64,000 nt of DNA, taken from contig UQTE01000005.1 of assembly GCA_900543805.1 (NCBI GenBank), forward strand, positions 1-64,000, read 5' to 3'. The stretch comes from an uncultured Sutterella sp. (GTDB lineage: Bacteria > Pseudomonadota > Gammaproteobacteria > Burkholderiales > Burkholderiaceae_F). The notes under the pieces were generated by a model. That model was not told where the DNA came from. It made no database searches and worked only from the letters and a program-made list of their open reading frames with translations. Positions within the stretch are counted from its first letter, which is position 1, and every line of letters begins with the position of its first letter. Of this stretch, positions 49,008 through 57,569 are shown piece after piece. The translations under genes and the position numbers were made by a program.

Positions 49008-50750
49008 TTAACGGCCGAGCGCGAGGGCTTCGGCCATGACTCGGAAGATTTCCGTCGAATTCATGAAGCCGCGGATCGCTTCGGCATTGGGGCCGCGGGC
49101 CGTGACGACGAGGTCGTCGACCGTGTGCACGCCCTGGCTTTCGCTGCGCGGGAGGTTGCCTTCGACGAAGTGAGCGCCGGGCTCGTTCTTGTAGGCTTCG
49201 TTGGCGACGTACTCGCCCTTTTCGTTCTTCACCGCCGGCGTAAAGGTCTTGTCGGGGTGGGGACGATAGGTTTCGTAGTAGTCGGGGTGCGCACCGAAGA
49301 AGACCGCAAGGCGCTTCGAGGGAGCGAAGTCGTCGGGGAAGCCGTCGCCGTTTTCATCCTTGTAGTTGGGATAGCCCGCGGCCGCGTAGACGCCCACCTT
49401 TTCACGCATGTCGCGCCCCTCCTTGTTGTCGTCAACCGTGCCCGCGACCGAAATCGAGTGCGTGTGGTCGCCCGTGACGATCAAGAGCGTGTCGGGGTGT
49501 TCGTCGCAGTACTTCTGTGCGGCTTCCACGACCTTGTCGAAGGCGATCGTTTCGGCGACCGAGCGCGTCCAGTCCAGGGGATGCGACATCTTGTCGACGA
49601 GACCGGCTTCGAGCATCAGGAAGAAGCCTTCGGGATTCTTTTCGAGCACCTTGATCGCGGCGTCGAAGCTTTCGGTGAGGTCGGGCTGCTTGGGGAACTT
49701 CTTCACGGTGTTGCCCTTCCACTGATGGCGGTCGATCCAGCCGTCCATGTTGCCCGTGTGGAAGAGCCCGAGAAGCTTCGTGGCGTCGCCCGCCTGGGCG
49801 AGCGCTTCGCGATCGGTGACGAGCTTGTAACCCGCCTGCTGGAACATGTCGATGTAGTTTTTGTCGTCCTTGCGCTTCGAACCCGGGGTCGACTTCGGGA
49901 GGAAGTAGGCCGAACCGCCGCCCATGAGGACGTCGGGCTTCACGTTGTAGAACATCCCGACGATGTCGGCCTTGTCGTCGCGCTTTCGCGTGTGGGCGAC
50001 GACCGAGGCGGGCGTCGCGTCTTCCACTTCAGCGTCGCTCACGATGCCGATGGCTTTGCCGGTCTTGCGGCGAAGCAGTTCGGCGATCGTTTCCTGACGC
50101 GGATCGTCCTGGCTCGCCTTCGTGCGGTCGGCGTAGACGCCGAGCGCGTTCACGCTCGACTTGTGACCCGTCATGTAGGCCGAAGCCGTGTTCGCGCTGT
50201 CGGCCGCGATCGTGTCGACGGAGCTCGTGCCGAGAAGCGCCATGTGCGGCATGTCGTCCATCGCGAGCGGGGCGTTGTACATGCCGTTCGTGACGCCCTT
50301 CGACATAATGCGGGCGGCCGTGCGGTGGCCGACCGAAAGACCGTCGGCGAGAAGAATGATGACGTTTTTGGCAACGGCCTTTTCGGGCGTCGTGTAGAGG
50401 TCCCAGCGAACGGTCTTTTCGCCTTCGGGGCTCTTCACCGTCACTTCATACTTGCCGGGCTTCTTGATCTCGACGTCGCGGATCATGAGGGCCGACCCTT
50501 CGGCATCCGCTTCCTTGGGCGTCCAGAGTTCGTTCCCCGTAAAGGTCTTCGCGAAGTCGTCGCCGTTGATCTGAATCGTGACGTCCTTGCGGTCGACGAC
50601 GGTGTCGAATTCGACCTTGAAGTCGAATTTGGCGTTCGTCATGAAACGGGCGGCGTCCACGGGATAGATCTCGGTCGCCTGGGCGTTCGTGCCCGCGATG
50701 CACAGAAGGGCCGACGCGAGTGCGGCGGCGAAGTGTTTCTTGGTGGTCAT
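49008..50750 (-). CDS. phoA: Periplasmic alkaline phosphatase
   Basis: The 580-residue protein has a signal peptide (KHFAAALASALLCIAGTNA) and an unrecognised ~110-residue beta-rich N-terminal domain. The alkaline phosphatase fold follows. ADSANTASAYMTG holds the catalytic serine after the metal-binding aspartate, ILLADGLSVG the first metal aspartate, LEAGLVDKMSH and TGDHTHS further metal ligands. It hydrolyses phosphomonoesters using two zinc and one magnesium ion. The start at 50750 (ATG) is preferred to a TTG four codons earlier. Pho boxes upstream make phosphate-starvation control very likely. Family assignment is firm, equivalence to E. coli PhoA (471 residues) less so. Confidence 0.9.
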   Translation of the reverse strand: MTTKKHFAAALASALLCIAGTNAQATEIYPVDAARFMTNAKFDFKVEFDTVVDRKDVTIQINGDDFAKTFTGNELWTPKEADAEGSALMIRDVEIKKPGKYEVTVKSPEGEKTVRWDLYTTPEKAVAKNVIILLADGLSVGHRTAARIMSKGVTNGMYNAPLAMDDMPHMALLGTSSVDTIAADSANTASAYMTGHKSSVNALGVYADRTKASQDDPRQETIAELLRRKTGKAIGIVSDAEVEDATPASVVAHTRKRDDKADIVGMFYNVKPDVLMGGGSAYFLPKSTPGSKRKDDKNYIDMFQQAGYKLVTDREALAQAGDATKLLGLFHTGNMDGWIDRHQWKGNTVKKFPKQPDLTESFDAAIKVLEKNPEGFFLMLEAGLVDKMSHPLDWTRSVAETIAFDKVVEAAQKYCDEHPDTLLIVTGDHTHSISVAGTVDDNKEGRDMREKVGVYAAAGYPNYKDENGDGFPDDFAPSKRLAVFFGAHPDYYETYRPHPDKTFTPAVKNEKGEYVANEAYKNEPGAHFVEGNLPRSESQGVHTVDDLVVTARGPNAEAIRGFMNSTEIFRVMAEALALGR

Positions 50751-50807
50751 GAGGACTCTCAAAAAGTTTGTTCACTGGCGGGACGGTCGCGTCCCGGCTC
50801 GAAGTGG

Positions 50808-50894
50808 AGTCTAGGGAAGCCTTGTGACAAGACCTTGACAGTCGTGTGACGGTTGCGTGACAAAGGACTCGTCCCTCATGACGTTTTTGTGACG
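50808..50894 (-). promoter_or_regulatory. Pho-box array and -10 element for phoA
   Basis: On the minus strand TTGTCAC, CCGTCAC, CTGTCAA and TTGTCAC repeat at exact 11-bp steps (plus-strand TGAC at 50858, 50847, 50836 and 50825). Two more cores (50890, 50879), also 11 bp apart, lie further upstream. Ten bp after the last heptamer comes TAGACT (50813-50808) as the -10. This closely matches the PhoB consensus CTGTCAT-N4 repeat. The remainder of 50751-51014 holds only a TACAAT (50980-50985) that may serve the divergent ZIP gene. Confidence 0.85.
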
Positions 50895-51014
50895 AGCCGG
50901 CGAACGCATTCGAACGCCGCCGTCGGAAAATAAAGACGTCGGCGAACGATTGGAAAAGCAAAACGTCCCCGGATCTCCGTACAATGGTTTCCTTTCCTTT
51001 TCCGACGCTCGAGC

Positions 51015-51833
51015 ATGCTTGAAATCCTTTCGGCCAATTTGTTGACGCGCCTTCTGGCGCTCGCCGCTGCGACCTGGCTCACCTTCGGGTGGTGCCGCCG
51101 CTTCGGGAACGCCTTCGTGCCGCTCGCCTGCGGGTTGCTGTTGAGCGTTGCGCTCGGGCATCTTCTCCCCGAAGCCTTCTCGTCGGGGGCTGATCCCGAA
51201 CGGGTGGGGCAGAGTGCCTTGGCGGTCGTTGTCTTTTTCGTTCTCTTTGAAGGGCTTCTTCACGCCTGGGGCGGTCATGCCGCGCACGGCGCTCATCGCC
51301 CCCATGGAAACGACCGCGGGGTGGAAGCCTTCGCGCTTCTTTTCGGCTGTTCGCTTCACGGCTTTGTCGACGGGATCGTCGTGGCGGGGGCCTTCCAAGT
51401 GAGCGGCTCGCTCGGGTGGCTTGCCGCAGGAGCGGTGCTCCTTCATGAAATTCCTCAGGAGGCGGGGTCCATGGCACTCGTCAAGTCGCTTGGGTGGCCT
51501 CGCGGCCGCACGATCGCGGTCTTTCTCATTCCCGCGGCGTCGACCCTTGCGGGCGGTGCGGCTGGCAGCCTTTTTCTTTCGCACTCGGCCTACCTTCCCC
51601 ACGTCCTCGCCGCCTCGGCCGCGTCCTTCCTCTTTATCACGCTTCGCAGTTTCCTTCCTGAAGTAATGAGCGCGGAGCGCTCGAGACGGGGCGTCGTCGC
51701 GGACATTCTGCTCTTTCTCGCGGGCGTGGGCCTGAGCTTCGTGCTTCTCGGACACATTCATCCCGAAGGAGAGGGGCACGCGCATTTCGAACACGCCGAA
51801 GTCTCTCAATCCGTCGACGCGCACGCTCACTGA
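51015..51833 (+). CDS. ZIP-family divalent metal transporter
   Basis: The 272-residue inner-membrane protein has about eight helices. The ZIP hallmark residues are in LFGCSLHGFVDGIVVAGAF (helix 4) and AGAVLLHEIPQEAGSMALV (helix 5), where HxxxDG and HEIPQE form the binuclear metal site. A histidine-containing loop (WGGHAAHGAHRPHGN) and a His-rich C-terminus (EGEGHAHFEHAEVS, DAHAH) are typical of zinc transporters. It probably imports zinc or another divalent ion. Divergence from the zinc enzyme phoA and proximity to the His-rich ABC permease suggest a metal-supply neighbourhood. Confidence 0.9.
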   Translation: MLEILSANLLTRLLALAAATWLTFGWCRRFGNAFVPLACGLLLSVALGHLLPEAFSSGADPERVGQSALAVVVFFVLFEGLLHAWGGHAAHGAHRPHGNDRGVEAFALLFGCSLHGFVDGIVVAGAFQVSGSLGWLAAGAVLLHEIPQEAGSMALVKSLGWPRGRTIAVFLIPAASTLAGGAAGSLFLSHSAYLPHVLAASAASFLFITLRSFLPEVMSAERSRRGVVADILLFLAGVGLSFVLLGHIHPEGEGHAHFEHAEVSQSVDAHAH

Positions 51834-51897
51834 CTTCCTTTGCTTTTGCAAAGAAGCGTCGGTCCAAAAACCTGCGGGGCGGGGGAAGGCGAGCGGC

Positions 51898-51940
51898 TAT
51901 AATCAGAAATCAGCTTTGCTTGAAAAGGTGACTTTTCAAG
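51898..51940 (+). promoter_or_regulatory. Promoter -10 and leader hairpin of the xseB-ispA-dxs operon
   Basis: A perfect TATAAT (51898-51903) is followed, from about +10, by a perfect 9-bp hairpin CTTGAAAAG/CTTTTCAAG (51919-51927, 51932-51940) with a GTGA tetraloop. The -35 region is weak. The leader before xseB is about 90 nt. Confidence 0.6.
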
Positions 51941-51999
51941 GCATCTTTCATTTAACGGAAGAAGAGAATCTGTCTTCCTTCACCTGCAGTAGGTCGCGC

Positions 52000-52230
52000 A
52001 TGTCGAATCCCGGCGAAAAAACGGAACGCCCCATCGAAGAGCTTTCCTTTGAGGAAGCGCTCGAAGAGCTTGAAGCCCTCACCACGCGCATGACGACGGG
52101 CGAGATCACGCTTCGCGAAAGCGTGGCCGGGTACGAACGCGGCCGCGCGCTTCTGGATCACTGTCAGGCCGAACTCCACCGCGCGCAGGAAGTCATCGAA
52201 CGGCTTCGTCCCAAGACGCCGGCCAACTGA
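52000..52230 (+). CDS. xseB: Exodeoxyribonuclease VII small subunit
   Basis: The 76-residue protein has the XseB core LSFEEALEELEALTTRMTTG and LRESVAGYERGRALLDHCQA. It forms a helical hairpin that binds the XseA large subunit to degrade single-stranded DNA. The start at 52000 (MSNPGEKTERP) matches family length; a longer frame from 51916 overlaps the leader hairpin and is not protein-like. It is the first gene before ispA, the usual betaproteobacterial and enterobacterial arrangement. xseA is elsewhere. Confidence 0.93.
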   Translation: MSNPGEKTERPIEELSFEEALEELEALTTRMTTGEITLRESVAGYERGRALLDHCQAELHRAQEVIERLRPKTPAN

Positions 52231-52264
52231 TTCTCCTCCTCCCTCATCCCCGAAAGTTTCCGAT

Positions 52265-53194
52265 ATGACCCAAACCTCCGCTTCGAGTGCCTTCGCGACT
52301 TGGCAGCGCGAACGTCAACGCCATTTCGAATGGTTCGCTCAGTCTCTGAGTCCCGTGCCCGGGCGCGAGCCCAAGCGCCTTGCGGGTGCCATGCGCTACG
52401 CGCTTCTCGGTGGCGGCAAGCGCATCCGGCCGCTTCTCTGCTACGCGGCGGGTAGCGTGACGGGCGCCCCTGAGGCGATGCTCGACCGTGCGGCCCTGGC
52501 GCTTGAGATGATCCACAGCTACTCGCTCGTGCACGACGACATGCCCGCGATGGACAACGATCAGTTGCGCCGCGGCAAGCCCACGGTGCACGTGCAGTAC
52601 GGCGAAGCCCTTGCGATGTTGGCGGGCGACGCTCTGCAGACGGAAGCCTTCAGCGTGCTTTCGGGCGCGGATGCGCCCGCGGAAACGGTGTTGCGTCTTG
52701 TGCGCACGCTCTCGCACGCGTCGGGTTTCTACGGCATGGCGGGCGGGCAGGCGTTGGATCTCGCGATGGTGGGAGGCCATCCCACGGAAGCGGAGCTTCT
52801 TCGCATGCAGACGATGAAGACGGGGGCGCTCATTCGCGCCGCGGTGCTCATGGGCGCGCAGGCGGGTGACTGGACGAATCTCCCCGACGAAGGGCGAAGC
52901 GGTCTCGCCGTCTATTCGCAGGCTTTGGGCCTTGCCTTCCAGGTGATCGACGACATTCTCGACTGCACGCAGGAAACGGCCGTCTTGGGCAAAACTGCGG
53001 GGAAGGACGAAAAGGACGACAAGCCCACCTGGGTATCGATTCTGGGGCTCGAAGGCGCCAAGAAGAAAGCTGAAGAACTTCGCGCCGAAGCGCAGTTCGG
53101 GCTCGATCTTGTCGCGAAGACCGAAGGGCTCGCTCCCGACGCGACGAAGCGCCTCGCTGAAATCGCCGACTATGTCCTCAACCGCTCGTTCTGA
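52265..53194 (+). CDS. ispA: Farnesyl diphosphate synthase (polyprenyl synthetase)
   Basis: The 309-residue enzyme condenses isopentenyl and dimethylallyl/geranyl diphosphate. The first aspartate-rich motif is in LVHDDMPAMDNDQLRRGKPT and the second in FQVIDDILDCTQ; GGGKRIRPLLCYAAG binds isopentenyl diphosphate. Two residues, not four, separate the first aspartates from the second pair of the motif as in bacterial type FPP synthases (DDMPAMD). It lies between xseB and dxs, spaced by 34 and 9 nt, which places prenyl-chain synthesis under one promoter with the first step of the MEP pathway. Confidence 0.94.
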   Translation: MTQTSASSAFATWQRERQRHFEWFAQSLSPVPGREPKRLAGAMRYALLGGGKRIRPLLCYAAGSVTGAPEAMLDRAALALEMIHSYSLVHDDMPAMDNDQLRRGKPTVHVQYGEALAMLAGDALQTEAFSVLSGADAPAETVLRLVRTLSHASGFYGMAGGQALDLAMVGGHPTEAELLRMQTMKTGALIRAAVLMGAQAGDWTNLPDEGRSGLAVYSQALGLAFQVIDDILDCTQETAVLGKTAGKDEKDDKPTWVSILGLEGAKKKAEELRAEAQFGLDLVAKTEGLAPDATKRLAEIADYVLNRSF

Positions 53195-53203
53195 GGAGAA
53201 TGC

Positions 53204-55075
53204 ATGGAAAAACCGAACACGCCGATTTTGGACGGCATTGATTCTCCGGAAGACGTACGGGTCCTGAGTGACGGAAGCCTCGCGATTCTTGCGAAGGAAA
53301 TCCGCGACTTCATGGTGTGGTCCGTCTCGCAGACGGGCGGGCACCTCTCGAGCTCCTTGGGCGCCGTGGAGCTTGCGATTGCGCTTCACGCCGTCTTCAA
53401 CACGCCTGACGACAAGATCATCTGGGACGTGGGTCACCAGGCCTACGCCCACAAAATGCTCACCGGACGTCGCGACCGCATGGGGACGCTGCGTCAGTAC
53501 CACGGGATTTCCGGCTTTCCAAAGCGTTGCGAAAGCGAGTACGACGCCTTCGGGACTGCGCACTCGTCGACCTCGATTTCGGCCGCTCTCGGGATGGCGG
53601 TGGCGGACGCGCTTCTCGGAGTCAAAGACCGCTGGCACGTCGCCGTGATCGGCGACGGGGCGCTTACCGGCGGCATGGCGCTCGAGGCGCTCAACGACGC
53701 GGGGGTCTACAAGAAGGGCCTGAAGCTTCTCATCATCCTGAACGACAACGACTGCTCGATTTCGCCGCCCGTGGGCGCACTTTCCTCGCATTTGGCGAAG
53801 ATTGTCTCGACGCGCACCTTCATGAACGCGCGCGAACTGAGCAAGAAGGTCCTCAAGCCCGTTCCCGGCCTCTGGGAAGTCGCCAAACGCATGGAAAAGC
53901 AGGCGATCAACTTCGTTTCGCCTCCGTCGGGCATCTTCTCGGCGTACGACCTCAACTACTTCGGACCGGTGGACGGCCACAGCCTCCCCGAACTTCTCGA
54001 AGTGCTCCGAAACCTTCGCAAGCTCGACGGTCCCTGTGTCCTGCACGTCGTGACGAAGAAGGGAAAGGGCTATCCCCCCGCGGAAGCCGATCCGACGACC
54101 TATCACGGCGTCGGCAAGTTCGATCCCGACGTCGGCATTCTGCCGAGCGCGAAACCGGCCAAGCCCACCTACACGCAGGTCTTCGGACGGTGGATTTGCG
54201 ACCGCGCAGAAAAGGATCCGATGCTCTACGGGATCACTCCCGCCATGCGCGAGGGTTCGGGGCTCGTCGAATTCGCGAAGCGCTTTCCGACCCGCTACCG
54301 CGACGTGGCGATTGCGGAGCAGCACGCCGTCACCTATGCGGCCGGGTTGGCGACGACGCCGATCCGACCGGTCCTCGCCATCTATTCGAGTTTCCTGCAG
54401 CGTGCGATCGATCAGGTGATTCACGACGTGGCGCTCCAGAACCTCCCCGTGCTCTTTGCGATCGACCGCGGCGGCCTCGTGGGCGCCGACGGGGCGACGC
54501 ACCACGGGGTCTTCGACATCGCGCAGTTGCGCGGGATCCCGAACATGGTCGTGATGACGCCTTCGGACGAAAACGAATGCCGTCTGATGCTCAATACCGG
54601 CTATGAGTGCCGACTTCCCGCGGCGGTTCGCTATCCTCGCGGACGCGGCCCGGGCGTCGAAGTGACGGCGGGCGACGAAACGATCCCGATCGGAAAGTCG
54701 AGAAAGCTCCTGGAAGGAAAGCGCGTCGCGTTCCTGGGCTTCGGCTCGATGACGAACGTTCTGCGCCCAGTCGCCGAACACTTGGGCGGAACGCTCATCG
54801 ACATGCGTTTTGTGAAGCCCTTGGACCGGGAAGCGGTGCTCGAAGCCGCGCGCACGCACGAGCTCATCGTCGCCGCGGAAGAGGGACAGCTCGCGGGCGG
54901 CGCCTGCGACGCGGTTCTCGAGGTGCTCGCCGACGAGGGCCTCACGGTTCCCGTGATGCGCTTCGGTCTGCCCGACCGCTTCGTCGATCACGGCACGCAG
55001 GCGGAGCTTCTCGCCGAAGTGGGCTTGACGAGCGAAGCGATCGAAAAGAAGGTCCTCGAGCGGCTCGGGGCCTGA
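53204..55075 (+). CDS. dxs: 1-deoxy-D-xylulose-5-phosphate synthase
   Basis: The 623-residue thiamine-diphosphate enzyme makes DXP from pyruvate and glyceraldehyde-3-phosphate, the first step of the MEP isoprenoid pathway. The TPP motif GDGALTGGMALEALNDAG with downstream LNDNDCSISPPVG, the conserved FAxRFPxRYRDVAIAEQHAVT-type segment (RYRDVAIAEQHAVTYAAG), and DRGGLVGADGATHHGVFD are all present. It starts 9 nt after ispA. A long hairpin follows the stop. Confidence 0.96.
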   Translation: MEKPNTPILDGIDSPEDVRVLSDGSLAILAKEIRDFMVWSVSQTGGHLSSSLGAVELAIALHAVFNTPDDKIIWDVGHQAYAHKMLTGRRDRMGTLRQYHGISGFPKRCESEYDAFGTAHSSTSISAALGMAVADALLGVKDRWHVAVIGDGALTGGMALEALNDAGVYKKGLKLLIILNDNDCSISPPVGALSSHLAKIVSTRTFMNARELSKKVLKPVPGLWEVAKRMEKQAINFVSPPSGIFSAYDLNYFGPVDGHSLPELLEVLRNLRKLDGPCVLHVVTKKGKGYPPAEADPTTYHGVGKFDPDVGILPSAKPAKPTYTQVFGRWICDRAEKDPMLYGITPAMREGSGLVEFAKRFPTRYRDVAIAEQHAVTYAAGLATTPIRPVLAIYSSFLQRAIDQVIHDVALQNLPVLFAIDRGGLVGADGATHHGVFDIAQLRGIPNMVVMTPSDENECRLMLNTGYECRLPAAVRYPRGRGPGVEVTAGDETIPIGKSRKLLEGKRVAFLGFGSMTNVLRPVAEHLGGTLIDMRFVKPLDREAVLEAARTHELIVAAEEGQLAGGACDAVLEVLADEGLTVPVMRFGLPDRFVDHGTQAELLAEVGLTSEAIEKKVLERLGA

Positions 55076-55096
55076 GAAAAACGGATCTACAAAGTG

Positions 55097-55126
55097 AATG
55101 GGGGCGCCCGGTCGGGTGCCCCCATT
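55097..55126. terminator. Hairpin between convergent dxs and M20 genes
   Basis: A 13-bp stem with one G-T pair (55097-55109 with 55114-55126) around GGTC. T-tracts are poor on both strands, so termination may be bidirectional but weak. Confidence 0.6.
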
Positions 55127-55151
55127 GCCATCAGACTTACGTTTCAGTAGT

Positions 55152-56327
55152 TTATTGGCATTCGAGGCCGAGGTAGTCGACCGCCATCTGGGCGTGCAGG
55201 AGCGCGCCCTTCACGAGCATCGCTTCGTCGACCTGATAGCAGTTGTGGTGCTGCGCGTAGACGGCGCCGCAGGCTTCGTTGCGAACGCCGAGGAAGCACA
55301 TGGCGCCCGGAACCTTTTCCTGATAGTACGCGAAGTCTTCGCCGCCCATGCTCGGCGGGTAGTCGTAGAGGGCGTTTTCGCCCAAGAGCTTCTTCGCCGC
55401 GACGCGCACGCGTTCGGCCATGTCGGCGTCGTTGAAGGTGGGCGGAATGAGGGCGTTGTAGGTGAGCTTCGCGTCGCCGTTCATCGCGCGGGCGGTTTCC
55501 TTGGCGATGCGTTCGAGCTGTTCGGGGAAGCGCGCGCGGATTTCGGGCTTGAAGCAGCGCGTCGTGCCGATCAACTTCGCGTAGCCGCTGATGACGTTGA
55601 AGCGCGTGCCCGAGTTGAGCATCCCGACCGTCACGACGGCGGTGTCGATCGGATCGGTTTCGCGCGAGACGATCGTCTGCAGGTTGAGCGCAATCGCGCT
55701 CGCCATGAGGGTCGCGTCGGAGCAGCAGTGCGGCATGGCGCCGTGGCCGGCCTTCCCGAAGACTTCGATTTCGAATTCGTCGCCCGCGGCCATCATCGGG
55801 CCCGTGCGCACGGCGACGTGGCCCGTCGGAACGTCGGACCAGACGTGAATGCCAAAAGCCGCGTCGACGCCTTCGAGCGCACCGTCGGCAATCATGGCCG
55901 CAGCGCCCTTGCCCACTTCTTCGGCGGGCTGGAAGCAGAGCACCACGGTGCCCGAGAGACGGTCGCGCAGGTCGTTCAGAATCTTCCCGGCCGTCAAAAG
56001 CATGGAGATGTGGCAGTCGTGACCGCAGGCGTGCATGAAGCCTTCGTTCTTGCTCGCATATTCGAGGCCCGTCTGTTCCGTCACTTCAAGGCCGTCGATG
56101 TCGCCGCGAAGGAGAATCGTGCGGCCCGGACGGGCGCCCTTGATCGTCGCGAGCGTGCCCGTGGGCATGCCGCATTCGCGCCAGGGAATGCCCATCTTGT
56201 CGAGTTCCGCGCGGATGAGCTTGGCGGTTTGGAATTCCTTGGTGCTCGCTTCGGGGCAGGTATGGAAGAGCCGGCGCATCGCAATCTGATAGTCGGCGTA
56301 CTTCGGCTCGAGATCGAGAAGATTCAT
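55152..56327 (-). CDS. M20-family amidohydrolase (N-acyl-amino-acid/hippurate hydrolase type)
   Basis: The 391-residue metallo-enzyme belongs to the M20D amidohydrolases that cleave N-acyl amino acids, aminoacyl conjugates or small peptides. The metal ligands are in HACGHDCHISML and in FQPAEEVGKGAAAMIADG; PPSMGGEDFAYYQEKVPGA near the C-terminus is also conserved. No signal peptide is seen, so it is cytoplasmic. The start at 56327 (MNLLDLEPKY) fits family N-termini; a longer frame from 56378 is not conserved. It lies 60 nt downstream of a carrier-type membrane protein gene, suggesting uptake and hydrolysis of the same substrate. Confidence 0.9.
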   Translation of the reverse strand: MNLLDLEPKYADYQIAMRRLFHTCPEASTKEFQTAKLIRAELDKMGIPWRECGMPTGTLATIKGARPGRTILLRGDIDGLEVTEQTGLEYASKNEGFMHACGHDCHISMLLTAGKILNDLRDRLSGTVVLCFQPAEEVGKGAAAMIADGALEGVDAAFGIHVWSDVPTGHVAVRTGPMMAAGDEFEIEVFGKAGHGAMPHCCSDATLMASAIALNLQTIVSRETDPIDTAVVTVGMLNSGTRFNVISGYAKLIGTTRCFKPEIRARFPEQLERIAKETARAMNGDAKLTYNALIPPTFNDADMAERVRVAAKKLLGENALYDYPPSMGGEDFAYYQEKVPGAMCFLGVRNEACGAVYAQHHNCYQVDEAMLVKGALLHAQMAVDYLGLECQ

Positions 56328-56387
56328 TTTTTTGTCCTTTGCAAAAGACGGGGACGAACGGAGACGTGCGTCCCGCAAGAGAAAACG

Positions 56388-57569
56388 TCAGAAGAGGTTC
56401 ACGAAGAGGCCCGCGATGATGACGGACGTGATCGTGACGGTCGAGAAGCCGCCCACGATCATCGAGGGGAACATGTGGGCCATGAGGTATTCGCGTTCGT
56501 CTTCGGTCGCGGCCATTTCCTTGCACATCGATTCGGTGATGATGGCGTTGAAGGGGAAGCCGTAGAGGGCCGTGAGGCAGTTGCCGAAGCCGAGCCAGAT
56601 CGAAATCTTGAGGGCGCGCGCGACGAAGTAGGCGACGACGAACATGCCGATCAGACCGATGATGATCAGAACGAACATCGGGACGATGATCGAGACGAGC
56701 ATTTCGGGCGTGCAGGCCTTCAGACCGTCGAAGATGAACATCATGAGTGCAAAGAGCATGATCTGGTAGGAATTCGCCTTCGTAAGGATGTTGGGTTCGA
56801 GGAACCCGAGTCGGCAGAAGACGACGCCCAGAACCAGACACCAGATGGCGCCCGAAATGCCGGTCCAGCCGCCCACGAGCATGGCGAGCCACGTGACGAT
56901 GCCGAGCTTCATGAGCATGACGACGGGACTGTTCCAGGATTCGGGGAGATGAAGAATGCCGTGCGTCTGTTCGTCGGGGAGTTTCGTCACGTCGAGCATC
57001 GGGCCGTTGGCGGCGTGGGTCTTGCTGCTGCGATACTTTTCAAGAAGCAGGGCGCCTTCGCGCTTGAGCACAATGGCGGTGAGGGGATAGCCCGCGAAAC
57101 CCTGGATGCAGTACATGGAAATCGCAAAGACGGCGGCCGTGGTGAGGCCCGCCTCCTGAGCGGCCGTCTGCATCATCGTGGCGGCGACGATCCCGCCCGT
57201 GAGCGGCGGCAGACCCGCGATGATGAGTTCGCGTTCCATGAAGAAGGGGCACACGAAGTAGGCGAGGCCGCACATGCCAGCGAGCCCGAGGACGCACAAG
57301 ACGACGGTGCGCCACTGGGCGAGAAGCGTTTCGAGACTGATCATCGTCCCCATGTGGGTGATGATGAGCATCATCGCGAGGGTGTTGCCGAACGGCATCA
57401 GGTGGGCTTCGGTGACGAGTTCCTTGGGGATGACCGTCCAGTAGCCGATGAGGAGGACGACGGCGGAAACGAAGACGGACGGCACCCACGCCTTTGTGAG
57501 TTTCGCTACGATTTCGCCGATGAGGACGACGGCGCCGCAGATGATGAATGCGGCCATGAAGTTGTACAT
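56388..57569 (-). CDS. Multi-pass membrane carrier, GltS/ESS-like
   Basis: The 393-residue protein has about ten to twelve hydrophobic helices in two halves, with glycine-rich break segments PPLTGGIVAATMMQTAAQEA and LGFGNCLTALYGFPFNAIIT that resemble those of sodium/glutamate symporters (GltS) and related carriers. Exact family and substrate are uncertain. It precedes the M20 amidohydrolase in the same direction by 60 nt, so an acylated amino acid, dipeptide or glutamate-like compound is a reasonable guess. Confidence 0.6.
   Translation of the reverse strand: MYNFMAAFIICGAVVLIGEIVAKLTKAWVPSVFVSAVVLLIGYWTVIPKELVTEAHLMPFGNTLAMMLIITHMGTMISLETLLAQWRTVVLCVLGLAGMCGLAYFVCPFFMERELIIAGLPPLTGGIVAATMMQTAAQEAGLTTAAVFAISMYCIQGFAGYPLTAIVLKREGALLLEKYRSSKTHAANGPMLDVTKLPDEQTHGILHLPESWNSPVVMLMKLGIVTWLAMLVGGWTGISGAIWCLVLGVVFCRLGFLEPNILTKANSYQIMLFALMMFIFDGLKACTPEMLVSIIVPMFVLIIIGLIGMFVVAYFVARALKISIWLGFGNCLTALYGFPFNAIITESMCKEMAATEDEREYLMAHMFPSMIVGGFSTVTITSVIIAGLFVNLF

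Noticed and set aside
51904..51999. Thiamine riboswitch in the leader of the operon containing dxs
   Set aside because: The leader is only about 90 nt and lacks the conserved TPP-box sequences; only one hairpin is visible.
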